Source: Dyadobacter sp. NIV53
GTDB lineage: Bacteria > Bacteroidota > Bacteroidia > Cytophagales > Spirosomataceae
Assembly: GCF_019711195.1 (NCBI RefSeq)
Contig: NZ_CP081299.1
Location: 3,410,001 to 3,474,000 of the forward strand
DNA: 64,000 nucleotides
Direction: 5' to 3'
The translations under genes and the position numbers were made by a program. The notes under the pieces are model-generated. The model was given only the letters and a program-made list of their open reading frames with translations, was not told the origin of the DNA and made no database searches. Positions 18,675 through 26,839 of the stretch are shown piece after piece (within the stretch, counting starts at the first letter, position 1; each line of letters begins with the position of its first letter).

Positions 18675-19283
18675 GTTTTTAAGCGGAAAGAGCAAGAGGT
18701 ACCGATATTAGATCAATAAAACAAAATCCTATGCTTACAAGAATTAGTTTACCGTTTATTGATAAAGCAAGATAATTAATTAAATTAATTCTATCTCAAT
18801 TAATTACGTATAATGGTAAATAAATATTTACAACTTCATTATTAATAGACAAATACTTTGTTTGAAACCCTTAAATAGCTATTTTACCCTGTTCACTGGA
18901 AGCCTGACCAAGAAAAAAGCTACCACATCTAACAGAATTTTTTCTAAAATTCTCCTTCACATTATCTCTTATTTATAATCATCCTGCCAGATAAATTTCC
19001 AGATTGAGCAACAAAAAACTAGCACTCAGGACTATATTATAATATCGAATTCAATCATGGGTTGATATGGCTCAAATCCCTGGTAAAATTCATTTTACTT
19101 CTATGCATATACGTTATCAGTAAAATTCGTGGATTATTATAAAGATGCATGTAGTTGTTTGTAAACTTATTTTCAATATAATTACAGTTTAATAGATATT
19201 ATTTTTTCAATTTATTTAATAGACAAACAAAATAATATGTTTAATTCTCGAAATTATTTATTACTCATATCAAATAATATTCT
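18675..19283. other. intergenic region between IS3 and the metalloprotease gene
   Basis: About 610 bp, strongly AT-rich, without an open frame of interest on either strand. It should contain the promoter and leader of the metalloprotease gene. I see no clear box, hairpin or transposon remnant. Confidence 0.5.
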
Positions 19284-22200
19284 ATGAAGTTCAATTTACA
19301 TCTTACTTTTCTTCTGCTGTTATCTGCCGCTTCCTGCTTAGCGCAAAGTGCAATAAAGAGTGAAATTGATGCATTTGCAGCAAAAACAGGTGCGATTCCT
19401 ACTATTGATAAGGCAACCGGCTCACTTAGTTTTCTAAGATTCCCGAAAGGAAAAGCATTAAGTATTACGGGCTCAAAACCTCAGGACAAAGCCCTTTCTT
19501 TTGTCAGAGTAAATGCAGGCCTTTTTTCTATTCAGGCTGACAAGGATTCTTACCTGGTAAAAGAAAACAAAAAAGACAATTACGGGCTGGATCATGTGGT
19601 TCTTCAGCAATACTATCAGGGAGTTCCTATTTACGACGGGCTTCTGAAGTTCCATTTTAATAAAAGTATTGATCTGGCTGCTATGAACGGTAATTTCATC
19701 AAAGTCAGCAAACTGAATACGGTACCCTCCGTTTCAAAAGAAATGGCTGCTGATGCTGCTATCAAACTTGTTACCGGGCAAAAACTGGGAAGTTTCAAGG
19801 CTCCCCTGAAAGCTTTTAAAACAACCTTATACGTATTTCAGAAAGGCCTAGCGCAAGGATATACAGGAGCAAAATATCTGGTTTATGAAGTAGAGGTACG
19901 CAATGATGCAAACATACGGGAATTTTTGTACATCGACGCACATACGAAAGCGCTTGTAGAACAGTTTACGGGGATGCACAACATTGACCGAAAATTATAC
20001 GAAACTTCTGCTGCACCAGCTAACCTGAAATGGGAGGAAGCAAATGGCAATGCCGGAGCGGAATATACTGCTCTGGATGTATGGCAGAAATCCGAAGTCG
20101 AAACTTCGGGGCATATTTATAATTTCATGAAAAATGCATTTGGTTTTGTTTCTTATGATGGTGCCGATGCTACGATGATCACCATTAATAACAACCCGGA
20201 AATAGATTGCCCCAATGCAAACTGGAACGGAGTAACGGCAAACTATTGCACGGGTACTGCTGCTGACGACGTAGTTGCACACGAATGGGGGCATGCCTAT
20301 ACAGAGTATACAAGCGGACTTATCTATGCCTGGCAGTCAGGTGCTATTAATGAAGGCTATTCGGATATATGGGGTGAAACCGTGGATCAGCTGAATAATT
20401 ACATGGATGCCGAGGAAAGCAATGCATTAAGGACTGCTTGTGGAAGTTCGGCACGCTGGATGGTGGGAGAAGAAACAACGGCTTTTAACGGTGCGCTGCG
20501 CGATATGTGGAACCCGAATTGTAAAGGCGATCCTGCAAAAGTGACTGACGCTTATTATCATTGTGCTACTACTGATTATGGTGGTGTTCATACCAATTCC
20601 AGCGTCCTGAATCATGCATATGCATTACTGGTAGATGGTGGCACTTACAATGGACAAACCATCACAGGTATTGGACTAACAAAAGCGGCACATATTTTCT
20701 GGCATGCACAGTCTACTTATATGACGAGTACAACAGATTTTTCTTCACTGGCCGATATGCTCGAAACTTCATTGGATGATCTGAAGGGGCTTGATCTTGA
20801 AGGACTTTCTACTACAACCGCAGCCGGCCCTTCAGGACAGATCCTTACAACAGATGACGCTGCCCAACTGAAAAAAGTATTACTTGCAGTAGAACTGAGA
20901 AGTGAAACGAATTGCAACTTCCAGCCGATTCTTCAGCCGCTTGCAGCTATTTGTTCCGGTGGTGAAGCTGCAAATGCTATTTTTTATGAAGATTTTGAAA
21001 ACGGATTAGGCGCCTGGACAGTTTCCAATACAGGAAGTACCGGCACCTGGACACCCAGGAACTGGGCACTGAAGACATCTGCTCCTGCCGGAAGAGCGGG
21101 CAAAGTGGTTTACGGTGTGGATTATACCGGCGGAGATTGCGGTGCTGATCTTCAAAACGGTGTTATTAGCTTTACCAGCCCTGTTATTACCATACCAGCC
21201 GGATCTGACGGCCCGTTCAACATGGCTTTTGATCATTACATTGCAACAGAAGCAGGATATGACGGTGGTAATATCAGATACAGGATCAATGGCGGTACCT
21301 GGGTACTTGTTCCGGTTTCCGCGTTTATAGCAAACGGATATAACGTTACCCTGCAAACAACCGCTAATGGAAATAATAACCCATTACAAGGCCAGGCGGC
21401 TTATTCAGGTTCTGATCCGGGATCTAATATAAGCACCTGGGGACAAAGCAGGATAAACCTTTCAGCTCTGGGGCTTACCGTCGGACAAACTATCCAGTTT
21501 CGCTTCGATATGGGAACAGATGGGTGTGGTGGCTCAGATGGCTGGTATATTGACGACGTCAGGGTTTATACTTGCGCAGAAACCTCTGTTCAGTTTACGG
21601 CAGCAACTACTATGGTGAACGAAGGTGAGGCAACGATCACGAGCCCTGCACCCAACGAATGCCTAACGTACGTTGAAAAAATCATTACGGTTAAAATCAA
21701 CAAAACGCCTTCTGCACCGGTAACTGTTACCCTGAACACACCAACAGGAACTGCCACACAAGGCGCCACAGCGGATTATTCGATTACACCGGCTTCCTTT
21801 ACATTACAGGCAGGTACTTTATCCAGGGATGTAACAGTAAGAATATACAACGATGCTTATGTAGAAGGAAATGAGACCATTGTCCTGACTTATTCTTTGA
21901 ATGCAGGGGCAGGTAATGCTTTTGCAGCGGACGCCAACCAGGAACATATAATTACCATAGCCGACGATGATATTATTCCGGGTGTGACAACTTTGGATGT
22001 ACTTTCGGCAAATTTCAATACTGGACTGCCAGCCGGATGGAATATTGTAGGCGGAGGATCATACCCTGCAACATGGGGAGTAGTATCGTTTTCAAATGTG
22101 GCACTGGATCCTGCAGGAACTCCGCTCCTGTTCATCAGTAGTGACGCCGCAGGTGAGGTACCGCTGGATAAAATAGTGGAATCTGCTCCTTTTAATTCAG

Positions 22201-23507
22201 TCGGAATGTCTGCTATTAATTTATCTTTCATTGAGTATTTCAGGATATATAACGGAGGTTTCGCCGAAAAAGGGCTTGTGGATGTATGGGATGGCAGCGC
22301 GTGGCAAAATGTATTTACACAAACCCAGGCAACCGGTACATCCGGAACGTGGACCGCTCCGGCAACACGAAATATTTCGATTCCTGCGGAGTATGCCAAT
22401 GCAGCTATGAAAATCCGTTTCCGGTATATTGCTAACTATGATTATTGGTGGGCAATCGACAATGTGAAAATAACAGGCAACATTCCTAAGGAAATCCAGA
22501 GTTCGGTATCTTCCACTGCGGATGCACAATATCTGGGGCCCGATGCTACTGCTTATTTCTATGATCCGGCTACCGGGAGCCTGATGGTAAAAATCGAAAA
22601 CCTGACTGCGTTTGATTATGGCTGTACATCAGTCGAAATTGACAGAGCCGGAACGGATGGAACAACTTGGTTTGGGCCTTACCATATAACCAATAAAACT
22701 TTCAAAGTAACGCCGGCCAATACCAATGCGGCTGGTAGTTATAAGATCACTCTGTATTATAAAGCTTCAGAATTGTCTGCCTTTAAATCCAACGTTACTT
22801 CAATGGGTAAAAGCGAAGGTGGTATAGGAGCAGGAAATGTAGGATCTACGTCGTTTGCAGAAGTTCAGATAAGTGCTGCATTCAATACTGATTATGCTTA
22901 TACAGCCACTTTCGATTCAGGCTTTTCAGGTTTTGGATTGTCAGATGCACCGCCTGTAGGTTCACTTCCGGTAACGCTTGTAAAATTTGAAGGAAAACAT
23001 ACTGCTGAGGGAAACCTGTTAAACTGGACAACGACCGCTGAAGTGAATAACGACTATTTCACAATTGAGAAAACACTGAACGGCAGAAACTTTACAGAGA
23101 TTGGAAGGCTTGCAGGAAATGGAAATTCATCGGTAACAAATAATTATAAATTCACTGATACCGATTATCTGAAAGGTGTAAGTTATTATCGCCTCAAACA
23201 GGTAGACAAAGACGGAACGCATGCTTATAGCCGCATTATTTCTATAGATGCACTGAACACCCGGGATTTGAAATTTTTCCCTAATCCGGTTCAGTCACTG
23301 CTGACTGTGGAATTGCCCGATCCGGCAATGAAATCCGTACATGTACGGGTAATTAATGCAGCAGGACAGGAAATTATTGTCAGAAAAAACATGACAATTA
23401 AGAATGGCAGTATTAATCTGGATATGGATAAATTACCAACAGGTATTTACCAGGTTGTGCTTTCCGGAGAAAAGAAAACTTACAATATGTCTGTACTGAA
23501 ACTCTAA
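19284..23507 (+). CDS. secreted M4 (thermolysin-like) metalloprotease with Calx-beta and type IX sorting domain
   Basis: 1407 residues. Signal peptide (LHLTFLLLLSAASCLAQ), then an FTP-type propeptide to about residue 240 and the M4 catalytic domain with zinc ligands His333 and His337 in HEWGH, Glu357 in NEGYSD, and the catalytic His436 in GGVHTNSS. Behind it are carbohydrate-binding or jelly-roll-like regions (about 560-770 and 900-1060, WYIDDVRVYTC and WWAIDNVKI), and between them a Calx-beta domain (about 770-895). The last 80 residues (FFPNPVQSLLTVELP to YNMSVLKL) are a Por-type C-terminal sorting domain, so the enzyme should leave the cell through the type IX system. It stands alone, closed by an intrinsic terminator. 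Confidence 0.94.
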   Translation: MKFNLHLTFLLLLSAASCLAQSAIKSEIDAFAAKTGAIPTIDKATGSLSFLRFPKGKALSITGSKPQDKALSFVRVNAGLFSIQADKDSYLVKENKKDNYGLDHVVLQQYYQGVPIYDGLLKFHFNKSIDLAAMNGNFIKVSKLNTVPSVSKEMAADAAIKLVTGQKLGSFKAPLKAFKTTLYVFQKGLAQGYTGAKYLVYEVEVRNDANIREFLYIDAHTKALVEQFTGMHNIDRKLYETSAAPANLKWEEANGNAGAEYTALDVWQKSEVETSGHIYNFMKNAFGFVSYDGADATMITINNNPEIDCPNANWNGVTANYCTGTAADDVVAHEWGHAYTEYTSGLIYAWQSGAINEGYSDIWGETVDQLNNYMDAEESNALRTACGSSARWMVGEETTAFNGALRDMWNPNCKGDPAKVTDAYYHCATTDYGGVHTNSSVLNHAYALLVDGGTYNGQTITGIGLTKAAHIFWHAQSTYMTSTTDFSSLADMLETSLDDLKGLDLEGLSTTTAAGPSGQILTTDDAAQLKKVLLAVELRSETNCNFQPILQPLAAICSGGEAANAIFYEDFENGLGAWTVSNTGSTGTWTPRNWALKTSAPAGRAGKVVYGVDYTGGDCGADLQNGVISFTSPVITIPAGSDGPFNMAFDHYIATEAGYDGGNIRYRINGGTWVLVPVSAFIANGYNVTLQTTANGNNNPLQGQAAYSGSDPGSNISTWGQSRINLSALGLTVGQTIQFRFDMGTDGCGGSDGWYIDDVRVYTCAETSVQFTAATTMVNEGEATITSPAPNECLTYVEKIITVKINKTPSAPVTVTLNTPTGTATQGATADYSITPASFTLQAGTLSRDVTVRIYNDAYVEGNETIVLTYSLNAGAGNAFAADANQEHIITIADDDIIPGVTTLDVLSANFNTGLPAGWNIVGGGSYPATWGVVSFSNVALDPAGTPLLFISSDAAGEVPLDKIVESAPFNSVGMSAINLSFIEYFRIYNGGFAEKGLVDVWDGSAWQNVFTQTQATGTSGTWTAPATRNISIPAEYANAAMKIRFRYIANYDYWWAIDNVKITGNIPKEIQSSVSSTADAQYLGPDATAYFYDPATGSLMVKIENLTAFDYGCTSVEIDRAGTDGTTWFGPYHITNKTFKVTPANTNAAGSYKITLYYKASELSAFKSNVTSMGKSEGGIGAGNVGSTSFAEVQISAAFNTDYAYTATFDSGFSGFGLSDAPPVGSLPVTLVKFEGKHTAEGNLLNWTTTAEVNNDYFTIEKTLNGRNFTEIGRLAGNGNSSVTNNYKFTDTDYLKGVSYYRLKQVDKDGTHAYSRIISIDALNTRDLKFFPNPVQSLLTVELPDPAMKSVHVRVINAAGQEIIVRKNMTIKNGSINLDMDKLPTGIYQVVLSGEKKTYNMSVLKL

Positions 23508-23530
23508 ATAGCGTTCAGTGTAGTGAAACA

Positions 23531-23567
23531 AAAAAGGCTGTCCTTAACCAGGGACAGCCTTTTTTTA
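23531..23567 (+). terminator. intrinsic terminator of the metalloprotease gene
   Basis: Arms AAGGCTGTCC and GGGACAGCCTT enclose a short TTAACCA-type loop and are followed by a run of seven T. It begins 23 bp after the stop codon. Confidence 0.9.
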
Positions 23568-23781
23568 TAACTCATTACAAGTAGCTATTCAAAAAGTAAA
23601 GAATGGTAAGCTAACATAATTATTTATGCATTACGGATTACTGCGGTTTTAGATTTATTGTGAATTACAAATTGTTAAAAATGTGGTAACTTCATGATGC
23701 ATAACAGAAAACGACAATAAAATGTCATGATGCAATACCTAAAATTCACATCTTACCCCTCATATCTTAAATAAATGTAAC

Positions 23782-24258
23782 ATGGCAACCATTGCTATTA
23801 TAGACAGTGACTTCACTGGAAGTACTGATTTAACTGGTATAATTAAAATCCACATTAAAGACGCTAAAATTTTTAATTATAACAATATTGCTGCATTTCA
23901 CACGTCATTTCTTGTACAAACTGCTGATGTGGTCATTCTTGGTCCGAAAGCGTCCTCAAACAATCCGGAATACATAGACCTAAGCTTTATCACATTACTG
24001 CAAAATGGTTACCCGCAGGTTCCTGTCATCATTTACGACGAAAAAACGAAAGGTATCAAAAAACACACCATTGACCAGCGTGTTATTTTATATCTGAAAG
24101 CAGGTGTGTATGGCTATTTATTTAAACAGAATAGTACGCCGGAGCTTATCGAATGTATTGAAACGGTATTGAAGAAAAAGCGTTATGTATGCAAGGAAGT
24201 TATGGAAATGATCTTAGACGACTATGTAAATGTCAATGAGATATTAAGATCAAATTAG
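23782..24258 (+). CDS. degenerate response-regulator receiver protein
   Basis: 158 residues with a CheY-like pattern: acidic pocket IAIIDSD at the N-terminus, beta-3 ADVVILG, and the C-terminal GVYGYLFKQNSTPEL with the conserved Lys and the following helix, as in NarL-type receivers. The residue that should be the phospho-acceptor Asp after VVIL is Gly (VVILGPKAS). No DNA-binding domain follows; the protein ends about 25 residues after the receiver. It is therefore probably a phosphorylation-independent pseudo-receiver acting by protein contact, or a regulator that lost its output domain. No histidine kinase lies nearby. It has its own terminator and no cotranscribed neighbour. Confidence 0.7.
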   Translation: MATIAIIDSDFTGSTDLTGIIKIHIKDAKIFNYNNIAAFHTSFLVQTADVVILGPKASSNNPEYIDLSFITLLQNGYPQVPVIIYDEKTKGIKKHTIDQRVILYLKAGVYGYLFKQNSTPELIECIETVLKKKRYVCKEVMEMILDDYVNVNEILRSN

Positions 24259-24295
24259 TAATTAATATAATTTTTTTTATATTTTTCAAATGACA

Positions 24296-24321
24296 AAAGC
24301 CGGGTATAATAACCCGGCTTT
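24296..24321 (+). terminator. intrinsic terminator after the receiver-like gene
   Basis: AAAGCCGGGT and ACCCGGCTTT form a perfect 10-bp GC-rich stem around TATAAT, followed by GTTGCCTTTT. It starts 37 bp after the stop codon. The sequence can work on both strands because A-runs precede it. Confidence 0.85.
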
Positions 24322-24393
24322 GTTGCCTTTTACCATAGCTAATTGAAAATTTCGTATCAGAAATAGAATGATTTTGTTTCTATATATACCAGT

Positions 24394-24642
24394 GTGAACA
24401 ATACAAAAGCCAGGATCAATATAACCAGTTCTCTCAATGAAAAAGATTTTTTAGTAGCTTCCACTTTTTATAAGGTGTTAATTGTTAGTTCTAAATTATA
24501 CCTGTTACCCTATCTTCAATATCTACGTTCCGACGGAGTAAAAAACGGAAGTCACAAATTAGCTTCCGAAATTATTCAGATTCCTTCAAAAATTATGCCA
24601 GGAGAAAAACAGATGAGACAGACAAGGACAAGAGCTTGTTAG
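24394..24642 (+). CDS. hypothetical 82-residue protein, doubtful
   Basis: A GTG-started frame to TAG at 24640. Composition is mixed, with a hydrophobic middle (YKVLIVSSKLYLLPYLQYL) and a basic C-terminus. No family is recognised and no promoter box or terminator frames it. It lies in the gap between the receiver-like gene and the convergent AraC gene and may be chance. Confidence 0.25.
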   Translation: MNNTKARINITSSLNEKDFLVASTFYKVLIVSSKLYLLPYLQYLRSDGVKNGSHKLASEIIQIPSKIMPGEKQMRQTRTRAC

Positions 24643-24741
24643 CAGGTAAGCACAAAAGTAGTACTAATTTGTGACACTGCCTTTTATATGATCGTTTGTA
24701 CATTTCCGTTATTTATTTACAAAACTATATTGTGTTCTATA

Positions 24742-25529
24742 TTACAGAAGTACACGGCAGTTTCGGATAACGACCAATGGTGTTAAACCAAAAATACGTT
24801 TAAAGGATCTGTTAAAATGAGGCTGATCAGTAAAACCAAATCGATGGCACGCTTCATTTATGGTGCTTTCTTCCCTGATCACAAGCTGTATTGTTTTCCT
24901 TATGCGTTTCCAAAGTACATACTGCGTGAACGGAATGTGCATTTGCTCCACAAAAAGATGACGGATACGCTCAGGCGACAAATTGATATAATTGCTCAGA
25001 TCTTCCAGTTCCAATGGACTATGCAGGTTTCTTTCAATGTAATACAAAGCCTTTTGAATACGTTCATCAGCAGAGATCGTATGAGCCGGCGGCATCTTAG
25101 AAAAAAAGAATCAAGGAATTTGTTTACATAAGGGATCAATAACGCATTGGAGAGCTCCTTATAATCAACAGGAAATACCTGCCGGCATTCTTTGGCTGAT
25201 AGCAATTTACGAATGTTCAGCCAGCTTTCATTACCCAGTAAATTACGAAGCTTCCAGCCCCATAAACTATTTGCCTCAACAAAATTAACCAGGACGTTCA
25301 AACCCGGTGCAGAATAAGAATGCGGGATATCCAGATTAACAATAAATCCCGTCACGCCTGAAACAGTTTGGCCGTCAATGGTTAGCTCGAAACTCTTATC
25401 CAGGCTGACAACAATTTTATAACAATGGTGGTAATATTCGAGTATTCCGGGTTTGTCAGAAATAAATGATATACTATAATCCCACAGAAAAGATGAGATT
25501 TTGGAGTCAAAAATAATATTATGCATCAA
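24742..25529 (-). pseudogene. AraC-family regulator, frameshifted in a T7 run
   Basis: Two minus-strand frames form one AraC protein paralogous to the one at 16506-17300. 25529 downward gives the sensing domain (YYHHCYKIVVSLD, IPHSYSAPGLNVLVNF) until FLDSFFLR, where it leaves the frame; 25095-24742 gives the two helix-turn-helix motifs (CHRFGFTDQPHFNRSFKRIF). One base is missing in the seven-base run at 25101-25107; adding it restores FLDSFFSKMPPAHTISADER. Restored length is about 263 residues, the same as its paralogue. Because the run is a mononucleotide tract, a sequencing error is as likely as a mutation or phase-type switching. Confidence 0.85.
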
Positions 25530-25899
25530 CTTTATTGAGTAAAGGGTCTACGAATAAAAGACTGAAGAAGGGCAAAAAAGAATTGCCGCACCTTATCAGT
25601 CTCTTTGTATTTACTAATAAGACTTCGAACATTTGAAAAGTAACAGTAGAAATCGTTAACAGTAAAAATTAATTTTAAACCGAAAGGGAGATGTTGGGGA
25701 AAGAGATAGAAAAAATTAAGCTTGTCAAAAGCGTAATACATTGACATTCTTTGTAGATACAAAAAGTGTCAATCTGATAATTATTCAGTTTTCAGGAGTA
25801 AACAGATAGTATTTTATTATGTTTTGTATCTGTAAATCAGTAGCTTTAAAGTTAGTTCAGAAGCAAATACATCTTTATACAAAGTAGAACTGTCTTTAA
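25530..25899. other. intergenic region between divergent AraC genes
   Basis: About 370 bp between a minus-strand and a plus-strand regulator gene. A 76-codon minus-strand frame (25532-25762) exists but has the composition of noncoding DNA and lacks any family signature. The region must hold both promoters; no exact box stands out. Confidence 0.4.
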
Positions 25900-26451
25900 A
25901 TGAAGTTATACATTAAGAATATGGTAAGCTTGCAAAGCATACTAATGGTAGAAGAAGAGCTTAACAGACTTGAATTAGATCATTTGCAGGTAATGTCGGG
26001 TGAAGTAGAACTGACAGGAGATATTTCAAAACCGGCGATTGATCTGTTTAAAGATTTTTTGAATAAAAATGAGCTTGAACTAATAGAAGACAAAAAAAAT
26101 CAGCTCATAGAAAAAATTAAGAACAGTATTATAGAAATGGTTCGAGATACAGACAAGCCGTTAAAAATTAATTTCTCGAATTATCTTAGCGGCCGGCTTA
26201 TGTATGACTATACCTACATGGCCAATCTGTTCTCCAGAATTCAGGGAATAACCATTGAACATTATATTATTCAGCATAAGATTGAACGTGTTAAAGAATT
26301 ACTGGCCAACAGTCAGCTCACGGTCAAAGAAATTTCTTCCAAACTGCATTACAGCAGTGTTGCCCATTTGTCCAATCAATTTAAGAAGGTAACTGGTTTT
26401 ACACTAAAACATTTTAAACAGTTGGGAAACAAGCAATTGCTTTTGCTTTAA
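25900..26451 (+). CDS. short AraC-type DNA-binding protein
   Basis: 183 residues. The N-terminal 90 residues are a small alpha/beta region without a known sensing domain (MKLYIKNMVSLQSILMVEEEL). The C-terminal 100 residues are an AraC helix-turn-helix pair (YMANLFSRIQGITIEHYIIQHKIERVKELL with KEISSKLHYSSVAHLSNQFK). Such short AraC proteins are common in Cytophagales. The long hydrophilic N-terminus resembles small-molecule-independent regulators, but the function is unknown. It is transcribed alone and points away from the frameshifted AraC gene. Confidence 0.8.
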   Translation: MKLYIKNMVSLQSILMVEEELNRLELDHLQVMSGEVELTGDISKPAIDLFKDFLNKNELELIEDKKNQLIEKIKNSIIEMVRDTDKPLKINFSNYLSGRLMYDYTYMANLFSRIQGITIEHYIIQHKIERVKELLANSQLTVKEISSKLHYSSVAHLSNQFKKVTGFTLKHFKQLGNKQLLLL

Positions 26452-26512
26452 AATGTGTGAATCATGTAACAATTAGCTGTGGTTCTGTCCATAAACAGCC
26501 AATCAAAATGGC

Positions 26513-26520
26513 TATCTTTG
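26513..26520 (+). promoter_or_regulatory. Bacteroidota -7 promoter box TATCTTTG
   Basis: Exact match to the TAnnTTTG consensus, 41 bp before the ATG at 26562. It fits as the promoter of the 63-residue gene. No convincing -33 TTG element is seen at the usual distance. Confidence 0.55.
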
Positions 26521-26561
26521 AACCGTAGTTATTTCGATTACACATCTAAATACCATAAAAC

Positions 26562-26753
26562 ATGTCAATGATATCCGGCCTTGTTAAAAACCTGAAAGAT
26601 TTGATAGGGCAATCAATTGGTCAGGGAGCTTCTGAAAATCATCCTGATCAGCATCTAAAGGAAAACCGTACTTATAAAATGTACACTCCTGTACGATATA
26701 CCCCATCTAATGATAGTGAACTAAAATTGCAGCCTATAGTTAGAAACCGCTAA
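26562..26753 (+). CDS. small conserved-looking hypothetical protein, 63 residues
   Basis: Begins MSMISGLVKNLKDLIGQ, an amphipathic helix, and continues as a polar, probably disordered tail rich in Asn, Pro and Tyr (YKMYTPVRYTPSNDSE). It has no signal peptide or membrane helix. A TAnnTTTG box 41 bp upstream and a strong terminator right behind it make it a complete transcription unit, so it is probably real despite its size. I do not recognise the family. It might be a stress- or surface-associated small protein, but nothing in the sequence decides this. Confidence 0.6.
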   Translation: MSMISGLVKNLKDLIGQSIGQGASENHPDQHLKENRTYKMYTPVRYTPSNDSELKLQPIVRNR

Positions 26754-26770
26754 TAGTAATTTTGGTAAAA

Positions 26771-26804
26771 AAGCACAATCCGTTTGTAACGGGTTGTGCT
26801 TTTT
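26771..26804. terminator. intrinsic terminator shared by convergent genes
   Basis: AAGCACAATCCG and CGGGTTGTGCTT pair over about 12 bp (one G-U) and are followed by TTTT on the plus strand and preceded by A6 in the sense needed for the minus strand. It closes the 63-residue gene and can also stop transcription of the dehydrogenase gene from the other side. Confidence 0.85.
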
Positions 26805-26839
26805 AATTTAAAATCAATACTTTTTGTTGTTTTACTTTT

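Noticed and set aside
17434..18679. Target-site duplication of the IS3 element
   Set aside because: Bases outside the terminal repeats (CAT and GTT) differ at all tested lengths of 3 to 5.
25532..25762. Minus-strand 76-codon frame upstream of the frameshifted AraC gene
   Set aside because: Noncoding-like composition, no family motif, and it occupies the space needed for the promoter.
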